Positions 39,227 through 46,339 of a stretch of 64,000 nucleotides of DNA are shown piece by piece. The position numbers and the translations under genes were made by a program. The stretch comes from Prauserella shujinwangii. GTDB taxonomy: Bacteria; Actinomycetota; Actinomycetes; Mycobacteriales; Pseudonocardiaceae. The notes under the pieces were generated by a model, which had not been told where the DNA came from, made no database searches, and saw only the letters and a list, made by a program, of their open reading frames with translations. Location: positions 248,001-312,000 of the forward strand of contig NZ_PVNH01000009.1 in the NCBI RefSeq assembly GCF_003001955.1, written 5' to 3'. Within the stretch, counting starts at the first letter, position 1. Each line of letters opens with the position of its first letter.

Positions 39227-40168
39227 GTGGCGCACGTGTACCGCGCGCACGGGCTGACCGTCGTCAGTGAGCTGCCGCTGCCGCTGCCGCCCGGCGATCC
39301 CGGTGGCGCCGAGGCCGGCCCCGATCTCGTGCTGCGCCTCGGCGGGGAGCGGCCGGTTCCGCACGAGCATCCGCCCGGTACCCGAGTGGCCGGGCTGACC
39401 CGCGCGGACGGCCGGATGTTCTACAGCCTCGTCCGGGAAGGCGACCGGACCGTGCTGCGTTACCCGGAGCTGTGCGAGTTCACCGGCGACCGGGAGTTCG
39501 GCGCCGTGACGGTCGAGCCGCACCCGGGAGTGGACCCCGGCCTGCTGTCCGTGCTGGCCGGGGGCACGCTGCTCGCCGTGCACCTGACCCTGCGGCAGCA
39601 CCTCGTGCTGCACGCCAGCGCCGTGCGGGTCGGCGGCCGTGCACTGGCGTTCGTGGGTGCCTCCGGCATGGGCAAGTCGACGCTCGCCGCGGCGTTGTGC
39701 GGTGCCGGGCACGGTCTCGTCGCCGACGACGTGCTCCGCGTCGACCGGACCGAGGCGGCCATGCTGGTCCACCCCGGCAGCACCGAGAGCAGGCTGCGTG
39801 TCAACGCGCGCGGGCTGGCCGACGCGGCACCCGCCGGGGCCGTGCGCCCGACGGCGGACGGCAGGCTCGCGCTGCGCCCCGGCACGCGGGCGGACGGGCC
39901 GTTGCCGCTCGCCGCGTGCGTGGTGCCCCGGCCGAGCCGCGAGGTGGACGGCGTCGCCGTCCGCAGGCTGCCGCCCTCGCTCGCGCTGCTGCGGATGTGC
40001 CAGTTCCCGAGGGTCCTCGGCTGGTGCGACCCGCCGTCGATGGACGCCGCGTTCCAGGCCCTCGGCGACCTGGTGGAACGGGTGCCGGTGTTCGAGGCGA
40101 CCGTGCCGTGGGGCCCGCCGTTCCCGCCCGGCGTCCTCGACGACCTGCTCGCCGCCGTCACCCCCTGA
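39227..40168 (+). CDS. HPr-kinase-like lasso-peptide kinase (K protein)
   Basis: 313 aa. The C-terminal half is an HPr kinase/phosphorylase-like fold: LVLHASAV (126-133), Walker A GASGMGKST (144-152) and ADDVLRVD (166-173), whose Asp pair binds metal and acts as base. In paeninodin-type clusters this family phosphorylates the C-terminal Ser of the precursor. Both precursors here end in Ser. GTG start, 6 bp after B2; last gene of the operon. Function is inferred from the family and from position. Confidence 0.8.
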   Translation: MAHVYRAHGLTVVSELPLPLPPGDPGGAEAGPDLVLRLGGERPVPHEHPPGTRVAGLTRADGRMFYSLVREGDRTVLRYPELCEFTGDREFGAVTVEPHPGVDPGLLSVLAGGTLLAVHLTLRQHLVLHASAVRVGGRALAFVGASGMGKSTLAAALCGAGHGLVADDVLRVDRTEAAMLVHPGSTESRLRVNARGLADAAPAGAVRPTADGRLALRPGTRADGPLPLAACVVPRPSREVDGVAVRRLPPSLALLRMCQFPRVLGWCDPPSMDAAFQALGDLVERVPVFEATVPWGPPFPPGVLDDLLAAVTP

Positions 40169-40178
40169 CCGCGACGAC

Positions 40179-40381
40179 GTGTCCGCGACCTGTGTACGCG
40201 TGTCCGCCATCCATGGTCGCGTGTCCGCCGTCCATGGCCGCGTGTCCGCCGTCCATGGTCGCGTGTCCGCGACCTGTGTCAGCGCGGACCCGGGGTGGCG
40301 TACACCGATGTCGGACACGTGTTCCTAAGTCGCGGACACGTGTTCCTAAGTCGCGGACACGTGTTCCCAGGTCGCGGACAC
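40179..40381. repeat. Opposed 21-bp tandem repeat arrays
   Basis: Five units beginning GTGTCCGC start at 40179, 40200, 40221, 40242 and 40263, exactly 21 bp apart; inner sequence is CATCCATGG, CGTCCATGG or GACCTGTG. After a 28-bp centre, three units beginning CGGACACGTGTTCC start at 40312, 40333 and 40354, with a fourth partial unit at 40375. GTGTCCGC and GCGGACAC are reverse complements, so the two arrays face each other. It fills the gap between the convergent kinase and exporter genes. Confidence 0.85.
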
Positions 40382-40385
40382 GCGG

Positions 40386-42158
40386 TCAGTGGTAGGCGGA
40401 GGACTGGAGGCGGTACAGCTCGGCGTACTGGCCCGCCCTGGCCATCAGCTCGTCGTGCGTGCCGGACTCCACCACCCGGCCCGCGTCCATGACGTAGATC
40501 CGGTCGGCCAGGCGCGTGCTGGAGAACCGGTGCGAGATCAGCAGCGCCGCCCGGCCACCGAGCATGGCGCGGACGTCGGCGAACAGCTCGTGCTCCGCGC
40601 GCGGGTCGAGCGCGGCCGCGGGCTCGTCGAGCACCACCAGATCGGTGTCCCGGTAGAGCGCCCTGGCCAGCGCCACCCGCTGCCACTGCCCACCGGAGAG
40701 GTCGACGCCCTCGTCGAGGTCACGGCCGAGCATGGTGTCGAGCCCGTCGGGCAGCCGCCGCGCCGCGGGCAACACCCCCGCCCGGTCCGCCGCGTCCGCG
40801 ACCCGCCCGGGATCGGCGTCGCCACCTCCGTCGCTGATCACGATGTTGTCCCGCAGCGACAGCTGGTAACGGACGAAGTCCTGGAAGATCACGGTCGTCG
40901 ACGCGCGCACGTCCGGCGCGGGCGCATCGGTGCCGTCCCAGCTCCGGGTGCCCGCGTCCGGCTGGTACAGCCCGGCCACGATCTTGGCCAGGGTGGTCTT
41001 GCCCGAGCCGTTCTCGCCGACGAGCGCCACCACCTCGCCCGCGCCGATCTTCAGGTCCACGTCGTCGACCGCGGGCCGCTCCTGACCCGGGTAGCGGAAC
41101 CCGACACCGGTCAGCGCGACGCCCTCCCGCAGCGGCCGCTTGCGGCCCCTCGGCGGCGCGGGCGGGCCCGAGGCCACGAACCGCTCCAGGTCGGCGAGGA
41201 ACGGCGCCGACTCCAGCAGCCCGCCGATCGCCCCGAACATCGTGCTCAACTGCCCGGAGAGCAGCCGGACGGCGATCGCGGCCGCCCCGGCCTCCGCCAG
41301 GCTGATCCGCCCGCGCCGCACCAGCTCGATGATCGCCAGCAACGCGGCCGTCAGCGCCACGGCCACCCCCGCGGTGGTGAGCGCGGCGATCAGCTGGCGG
41401 CGCCGGACCTGGGTGCGCAGCGCCGCCGCCACCTCGTCGTTGAGCTCCTGGTGCCGCGCCCGCAGCGGCCCCGCCGCCTCGAACGCCCGCAGTTCGGCGG
41501 CGTACGGCCGCTGGGTGAGCAGCTGGCGCAGGTAGTTGCGGCGGCGGAACAGCGCGGTGAGCCGGTGGGCGAAGGCGAACTCGCTGCGGCTGGCCCAGCG
41601 GGAGAGCAGCACGGCGGGCAGCCCGGCCGCCAGCAGGATCGGCACGAGCAGCGGCTCGACCCCGATCAGCGCGGCCGACAGCGTCACCACGCCCAGCAGG
41701 CTGCCGGTAAGCCCCAGCAGCGAGGTGGTGACCGCGAACGGGCGGGTCAGCGCGTTCTGCTGGATCCGCTCCAGCGTGGTCGCGAAGCCGGACGACTCGT
41801 AGGTGACCAGGTCGGCGCGTGCGGTGGTGTCGAGCAGCCTGTCCCAGACCCGCTGCGACACCCGCTCGCCGAGCAGCCGGTGCTGCTGCGTCTGCAGCGG
41901 GCCGACCGCACCCGAGAGGGCGGTGGCGAAGGCCAGCAGGAACAGCGCGGGGGTGAGGCCGAGGGCGGCCTGCTCGGGCGCGAGCAGGGCGTCGAACGTC
42001 AGCTTGCCCGCCGCGACCACGCCGAGTGCCGCGCCCGCTCCCACGATCTGGTAGGCGGCCGCGACGACCGTGCCCAGCCGATCGGCCCGCCACACCTCAC
42101 CGGCCGCCGCGGCGACGAGCCGCGGGGTGGCCACGGAGACCCTGGCGGCCCTGGCCAT
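40386..42158 (-). CDS. ABC exporter of the lasso peptide (D protein)
   Basis: About 590 aa half-transporter: six-helix membrane domain (about residues 20-300) then ATPase domain. Walker A GENGSGKTT is at 381-389, signature LSGGQWQRVALARAL from 487, Walker B LVVLDEPAAALD, H-loop LLISHRF. It has no peptidase C39 domain, as expected for lasso exporters. The start chosen is MARAARVSV; the frame stays open to 42335, but the added residues are Pro/Gly-rich and would fill the region upstream of the precursors. Divergent from the precursor genes, 200 bp apart. Confidence 0.85.
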   Translation of the reverse strand: MARAARVSVATPRLVAAAAGEVWRADRLGTVVAAAYQIVGAGAALGVVAAGKLTFDALLAPEQAALGLTPALFLLAFATALSGAVGPLQTQQHRLLGERVSQRVWDRLLDTTARADLVTYESSGFATTLERIQQNALTRPFAVTTSLLGLTGSLLGVVTLSAALIGVEPLLVPILLAAGLPAVLLSRWASRSEFAFAHRLTALFRRRNYLRQLLTQRPYAAELRAFEAAGPLRARHQELNDEVAAALRTQVRRRQLIAALTTAGVAVALTAALLAIIELVRRGRISLAEAGAAAIAVRLLSGQLSTMFGAIGGLLESAPFLADLERFVASGPPAPPRGRKRPLREGVALTGVGFRYPGQERPAVDDVDLKIGAGEVVALVGENGSGKTTLAKIVAGLYQPDAGTRSWDGTDAPAPDVRASTTVIFQDFVRYQLSLRDNIVISDGGGDADPGRVADAADRAGVLPAARRLPDGLDTMLGRDLDEGVDLSGGQWQRVALARALYRDTDLVVLDEPAAALDPRAEHELFADVRAMLGGRAALLISHRFSSTRLADRIYVMDAGRVVESGTHDELMARAGQYAELYRLQSSAYH

Positions 42159-42358
42159 CCGTACCAGACGCACCGGGAAATCGTATCCGCGCGGCGGCCC
42201 TTCCGGACCCGAGGCGCAATACCCGGGTGGTACCGGTTGCGTCACCGTGTGGACACGTTCTCCGTCCGGGTGTAACGGCTGCGCCGAACGCACGAATTCA
42301 CCGGCAGGGCCGGGCAACGGCGCCCGACCGTCCATTGTCGCCAGGAAGGGGGTGAAGG

Positions 42359-42496
42359 ATGAAGGAAGTTTACGTCGCCCCCGTGGTCGAGGACCTCGGC
42401 GCGGTGTCCGAGCTGACGCTGGGCCAGTCGCAGGGCAGCAGGCTCGACGCCGACTTCGCCGCCGGCACGATCTTCGGCGACCTCACGTTCTCGTAG
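42359..42496 (+). CDS. Lasso-peptide precursor A1
   Basis: 45 aa. The leader (residues 1-21) carries Y5-V-A-P8 (the YxxP recognition motif), L13-G14 and T20 at position -2. The core would start at G22: predicted ring GQSQGSRLD, closed between the Gly1 amine and Asp9 (D30), followed by the tail ADFAAGTIFGDLTFS. The core is 24 residues and ends in Ser, the site used by kinases of this type. GGAAGGGGG lies 8 nt upstream of the ATG. Asp11 is a less likely ring partner. Not recognised as a named lasso peptide. Confidence 0.9.
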   Translation: MKEVYVAPVVEDLGAVSELTLGQSQGSRLDADFAAGTIFGDLTFS

Positions 42497-42523
42497 CCGG
42501 TGTCCCAGTCGGCTCCGGACCGC

Positions 42524-42534
42524 GGAAGGAGGTG
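42524..42534 (+). promoter_or_regulatory. Strong ribosome-binding site of precursor A2
   Basis: GGAAGGAGGTG is almost fully complementary to the 16S rRNA 3' end and stands 3-4 nt before the ATG at 42538. It is the strongest Shine-Dalgarno sequence I noticed in the window and suggests high expression of the second precursor relative to the first. Confidence 0.7.
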
Positions 42535-42537
42535 TAC

Positions 42538-42678
42538 ATGCGACAGCCGTACGAACCGCCGGAGATCACCACGCTCGGTTCGGTGACGGAACTGACCCAG
42601 GCCAACCTGTTCGGCACGAAGCCGGACAACCTGACCTGGCTCGTCCCGATCCTGGGCGACAACGACGCGTTCTCCTGA
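42538..42678 (+). CDS. Lasso-peptide precursor A2
   Basis: 46 aa. The leader has Y5-E-P-P8, L13-G14 and T20 at exactly the positions of precursor A1. The core would start at A22: ring ANLFGTKPD (Ala1 amine to Asp9, D30), tail NLTWLVPILGDNDAFS, 25 residues ending in Ser. Ala1, Pro8-Asp9 and the C-terminal Ser agree with what I recall of paeninodin. It lies 41 bp after A1 with its own strong ribosome-binding site. A dyad begins 10 bp after the stop. Confidence 0.9.
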   Translation: MRQPYEPPEITTLGSVTELTQANLFGTKPDNLTWLVPILGDNDAFS

Positions 42679-42688
42679 CAGCCCGTCG

Positions 42689-42734
42689 CTCGTGAGTGCG
42701 AAACGTGGTTCTAACCACGGAAAACACTCACGAG
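42689..42734. terminator. Nested dyad after the precursor genes
   Basis: Outer arms CTCGTGAGTG (42689-42698) and its complement (42725-42734), inner arms CGTGGTT (42704-42710) and AACCACG (42713-42719), with small mismatched bulges. It can fold as a long stem and probably ends or attenuates the precursor transcript before cyclase 2. A related element stands at 63038-63083. Confidence 0.6.
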
Positions 42735-42807
42735 TGGTGTGCGCGAGACTGACGGGTGGCCGGTCGGGGACCGTGCGGCCGGCCACTCGACACGGAAAGG
42801 GCCCGCC

Positions 42808-43965
42808 GTGAGCGGCACACGCACCGCGTACTCGGTGTACACAATGGATCCGCTGGAGATCGCGGGTGGCTGGCTGGCCGGGTACGAGCGGGTGCCCATG
42901 CCCGAACCGCCACCCGGCGGAGCCCGGCGTGCGCTCGACCGGCTGCTGCTGCCGCACCTGACCAGGACGCCCTGCCTCGTCGCGTTCTCCGGCGGCCGGG
43001 ACTCGTCCGTCCTGCTCGCGGCGGCCGTGGCCCTCGCCCGCCGGGAAGGACTGCCGTTGCCGGTGCCGATCACGCTGCGCTACCCGCAGGCACCCGGCAC
43101 CGACGAGGCGGACTGGCAGCGGGCGGTGCTCGACCACCTCGGCCTCCGCGACCGCGTGGTGCTCACCGTCCACGACGAACACGATCCTGTCGGTCCGATC
43201 GCGACCCCGGTGCTGCTCCGGCACGGCGTCGTGTGGTCACCCAACTTCGCGCCGACCTGGCGCATGCTCGACCATGCCCGCGGCGGTTCGCTGCTCACCG
43301 GGGAGGGCGGCGACGAGCTGTTCGGGCTCAAACGCATCACCCCGGTCACCAAGGTCCTCAAGTCCCGGGGCCGCGTCGATCCCCGGGTCCTTCCGCACGC
43401 GATCCGCGCGCTCGCTCCCGCGCCGCTGCGCAGGCGGGCCGTGGCCCGCGGCCGGTACTCGAGGCCGTGGCTGCGCGAGCCCGTCGAGCGGCTGCTGGCC
43501 CGCCGCGACGCCGCCGACGCCGCGGCCTGGACGCTGCACGCGGGACGCAACGCGTGGCAGTTCACCGACCGGCGCTGCGCCCGCCGCGCCTACGACACGA
43601 TGCGGGCCCTGGGCGCGGAGATCGGAGCCGGGTACGTCCAGGCCTTCGCCGAGCCGGAGCTCGTCGCGGCGGTGGCCGGGGCCGCCGGGTTCTGGGGCTG
43701 GACCGGCCGCACGGCCACCATGCGCGCGCTGTTCGGCGACCTGCTGCCGAGGGCCGTGCTGGAGCGGAGCACGAAAGCCGTGTTCACCGACGCGGTCTTC
43801 ACCGGGCACACGAGGGAGTTCGCCCGCGGCTGGACCGGAGCGGGCGTCGACCCGGAGCTGGTCGACGCCGAGGCGTTGCGGGCCAACTGGCTCTCCGCCG
43901 AACCGCACGCCCCGGCGATGGCGTTGCTGCAGTCGGCCTGGCTCGCCGACCGCAGGGGCTGGTGA
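42808..43965 (+). CDS. Lasso-peptide cyclase 2 (asparagine-synthetase-like, C protein)
   Basis: 385 aa, again lacking the glutaminase domain. FSGGRDSSVL (60-69) and a conserved GEGGDELFG (165-173) are intact, and the C-terminal LERSTKAVFTDAVF gives the typical lasso-cyclase Lys. It differs widely from cyclase 1 outside these motifs. The GTG at 42808 is chosen because GGAAAGGG lies 6 nt upstream; an earlier in-frame GTG (42739) adds 23 unconserved residues next to the dyad. It stands 129 bp after A2 and is convergent with the nucleotidyltransferase gene (27 bp gap). Confidence 0.85.
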   Translation: MSGTRTAYSVYTMDPLEIAGGWLAGYERVPMPEPPPGGARRALDRLLLPHLTRTPCLVAFSGGRDSSVLLAAAVALARREGLPLPVPITLRYPQAPGTDEADWQRAVLDHLGLRDRVVLTVHDEHDPVGPIATPVLLRHGVVWSPNFAPTWRMLDHARGGSLLTGEGGDELFGLKRITPVTKVLKSRGRVDPRVLPHAIRALAPAPLRRRAVARGRYSRPWLREPVERLLARRDAADAAAWTLHAGRNAWQFTDRRCARRAYDTMRALGAEIGAGYVQAFAEPELVAAVAGAAGFWGWTGRTATMRALFGDLLPRAVLERSTKAVFTDAVFTGHTREFARGWTGAGVDPELVDAEALRANWLSAEPHAPAMALLQSAWLADRRGW

Positions 43966-43992
43966 GCGCACAACGGCGCTCTCGCCACGGTT

Positions 43993-45132
43993 TCACTCCC
44001 GAGCCGGAGCGCCCCGGCCCCGCCGGATCTCCCGGACGGCGAAGCGAAACCGGGACAGTGCCGAGGGGTGCCTGCCCTCGGTGTACCCGCGGTCGGGCAG
44101 CAGCAGTGCCCGCAGGTAGGCCACCCGGTCGCGGAACCCGGGCAGCGCCGGGATCGTCGCGAGCGCCTGCGCGGCGAACGTCTTGCCCTCGTGCGTGTGC
44201 AGCCCCAGCCAGGCCTCCTCGCGCCGGGTCGGGAGGTAGCCGTCCGCCCACGCGGTGAACGCGTCACCGCCCCGGATGCCGAGCAGCCGCCTGGCGTCGG
44301 CGACCGCGGCGGCCACCACCGCCTCGACGCCCCACGCCGCCGCCCTCCCGCGCACCTCGGTCGCCTCCCCTCCGGTGCGGGGCAGCAGTGCGGCGACGTC
44401 CCGCAGGGATCCCAGCCGCAGCGGCCAGTCCCCGAGCGCGGCGTGGTAGCAGGCGTGCAGCAGCCGGTTGGTGCGGGACAGCGCCCGCAGCGTCCGCCCG
44501 CCCACCGCGAACTCCTCGCCGTCGTCCCACAGCGAGTCCAGGTCGACACGCACCCCCCACGGCCCCAGCACGAACGTCCGGTGCAGGTCGACCTCGAACC
44601 CGCCGGGGTGACGCAGCGTGGTGCCCTTGTCGAAGCGGCGGTCGAAGCCCGGCCTCGGCTCCGCGAGGGTCCGCGCGAACCCGGCCGCGGACAGCGCCGC
44701 GACCGCCCGCCCGATGTCGTCGGCGCGCACCAGCACGTCCAGGTCGATGAACGAGCGCAGGGCCGGATCGGGATAGTCCAGGTGCGCGTACGCACTGCCC
44801 TTCAGCACCCGGAAGTCCACATCGGACTCTTCGAGCCGGTCGGCGACCGCCATCAGTTCCCGCTCCAGCGAGAGCACCCGCAGCAGCACCCCCCGGTGCG
44901 CCGCCCTGGCCGCGTCCGCCTGCGCCGCCGTCGCGGGCAGCGCACCCGCCCCGGCCGCCGCGCGCAACGGCCCGAGCACGCGGTGCTTGCGGGCCGCGGC
45001 CAGCAGGCCGGACCACGAATCGTCGTCGAGCGGGCCGCCCGGCCACGGCCGGTCCGCGCCCGCGAGGCCGTACCCCGCGACCGCGAGCAGCGGCCCGGGA
45101 TAGGCGTCCACGCCGCACAACCGGCGCGCCAT
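43993..45132 (-). CDS. Nucleotidyltransferase family protein (NTP_transf_5 type)
   Basis: 379 aa. The marks of PF14907 are VLKGSAYAHLDYP (109-121) and RSFIDLDVLV (126-135), whose Asp130 and Asp132 would bind metal; a later VDLHRTFVLGPWG is also typical. Such proteins occur in paeninodin- and pseudomycoidin-type lasso clusters, where they are linked to further decoration of the phosphorylated C-terminal Ser (from memory). Here it is the last gene of the exopolysaccharide series, 4 bp after a GT4 gene, so membership in either pathway, or both, is open. Confidence 0.8.
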   Translation of the reverse strand: MARRLCGVDAYPGPLLAVAGYGLAGADRPWPGGPLDDDSWSGLLAAARKHRVLGPLRAAAGAGALPATAAQADAARAAHRGVLLRVLSLERELMAVADRLEESDVDFRVLKGSAYAHLDYPDPALRSFIDLDVLVRADDIGRAVAALSAAGFARTLAEPRPGFDRRFDKGTTLRHPGGFEVDLHRTFVLGPWGVRVDLDSLWDDGEEFAVGGRTLRALSRTNRLLHACYHAALGDWPLRLGSLRDVAALLPRTGGEATEVRGRAAAWGVEAVVAAAVADARRLLGIRGGDAFTAWADGYLPTRREEAWLGLHTHEGKTFAAQALATIPALPGFRDRVAYLRALLLPDRGYTEGRHPSALSRFRFAVREIRRGRGAPARE

Positions 45133-45136
45133 CAGC

Positions 45137-46339
45137 TCACACCGGTTCGCACGTCGCCGCTCCCTCGATCGCCGCCGCGTACCCGGACAGGAGCCGCTCC
45201 AGCCCCACCTGCGGGGTGAACTCGCGCTCGTAGCGCAGCCGCGCCGCCGAGCCCATCGCCCGGTTGCCTTCGGCGTCGGTGACCGCGCGGCGCAGGGCGT
45301 CCGCCAGCGAGCGCGCGTCGCCGGGCCGGTGCAGCAGCCCGGTCAGCCCGTCGTCGATCAGCTCCACGAACGCGCCGTGCGCGGCCGCGACCGTCGGCAC
45401 GCCCGCCGCCATGGCCTCCACCACGACCAGCCCGAACGTCTCGAGCCACGTCGAGGGCGCCACGGCGGCCACCGCCCGTGCCGTGAGCTCGCGGCACTCG
45501 TCCCTGCCGCGCAGGCCGACGTACCGCACGTCGTCCCGGTCGCGGGCCCACCGCGCCACCTCCTCCGCCATCGGCCCCGTGCCCGCGAGCACCAGCGGCA
45601 CCCCGGCCCCGCCCTCGGCGGCGAGCCGGTCCCACGCCGCCATCAGCAGGCCGACGCCCTTCTCCTCGGTGAGCCTGCCGAGGAACAGCACGTGCTCGCC
45701 CGCCCCGGCGCGGCGGACCCCGGGGTCGGCGACGAAGTTGTGCTTCACCGCGAGCCGGTGGGCGGGCAGCCCCGCCTGGACGAGGATCTTGCGCTGCGCG
45801 CCGGAGATGCAGAAGAACCGCGCCACCGCCGTCCACCAGCGGCGGCGGTTCAGCACGAGGCTCGCCGCGGGCGGCACGGTCGCGAGCGCCGAGCCGCGGT
45901 AGCAGCCGTGCCGGATCGCGGGCAGCGGGGACGTGCCGAGGCAGTCGGTGCACACCTCGCCGCCGCGGTACAGCGTGCCGGGCACGCACGTCTGCGTGTA
46001 GTTGTGCAGGGTCGCGACGACGGGCACGCCCGCGTGCGTGCACGCGTCGAGGATCGCGGGGGACAGCAACGGGAACGTGTTGTGGACGTGCACGACGTCC
46101 GGCCGTCGCCGCTCCAGCGTCCTGGCGAGGTCGGCCCGCGCGGCCGGGTTCCACGGCACCCGCACCGGCACCAGCGCCTTGCGTGGCGCGGACATCGCGG
46201 CGATGTCGTCGCTGCGCCGCTCGAAGACGGCGACGTCGTGCCCGGCGCCCGCGAGCAGGGCGGTCTCGGCGTCGACGACGTTGTTCTCGCCGCTGGGCTG
46301 CTCCGACCGGTATCTGTTGTGGACCACCAGCACTCTCAT
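45137..46339 (-). CDS. Glycosyltransferase family 4 protein
   Basis: 400 aa GT-B fold. N-terminal VLVVHNRYRSEQPSGENNV, a Cys-rich CTDCLGTSPLPAIRHGCY loop and the C-terminal nucleotide-binding ETFGLVVVEAMAAGVP (ExxGxxxxE) are visible. GAGAGGAACC precedes the ATG. It is coupled by ATGA to the O-antigen-ligase-like gene upstream and lies 4 bp from the nucleotidyltransferase. Confidence 0.88.
   Translation of the reverse strand: MRVLVVHNRYRSEQPSGENNVVDAETALLAGAGHDVAVFERRSDDIAAMSAPRKALVPVRVPWNPAARADLARTLERRRPDVVHVHNTFPLLSPAILDACTHAGVPVVATLHNYTQTCVPGTLYRGGEVCTDCLGTSPLPAIRHGCYRGSALATVPPAASLVLNRRRWWTAVARFFCISGAQRKILVQAGLPAHRLAVKHNFVADPGVRRAGAGEHVLFLGRLTEEKGVGLLMAAWDRLAAEGGAGVPLVLAGTGPMAEEVARWARDRDDVRYVGLRGRDECRELTARAVAAVAPSTWLETFGLVVVEAMAAGVPTVAAAHGAFVELIDDGLTGLLHRPGDARSLADALRRAVTDAEGNRAMGSAARLRYEREFTPQVGLERLLSGYAAAIEGAATCEPV

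Noticed and set aside
38069-40318. 749-codon open frame on - opposite the lasso operon
   Set aside because: Shadow of B2, kinase and cyclase 1; its repetitive N terminus (DTRPWTA) only reflects the 21-bp DNA repeats.
40179-40381. CRISPR array
   Set aside because: Units are contiguous 21-mers without unique spacers, half are inverted, and no cas gene is nearby.
40389-42275. 628-codon open frame on + opposite the exporter gene
   Set aside because: Antisense shadow of a clear ABC transporter; low-complexity Arg/Gly/Gln-rich translation without motifs.
42739-42807. Longer N terminus of cyclase 2 from the GTG at 42739
   Set aside because: The added 23 residues are not family-like, abut the dyad, and lack a ribosome-binding site, whereas 42808 has GGAAAGGG at good spacing.
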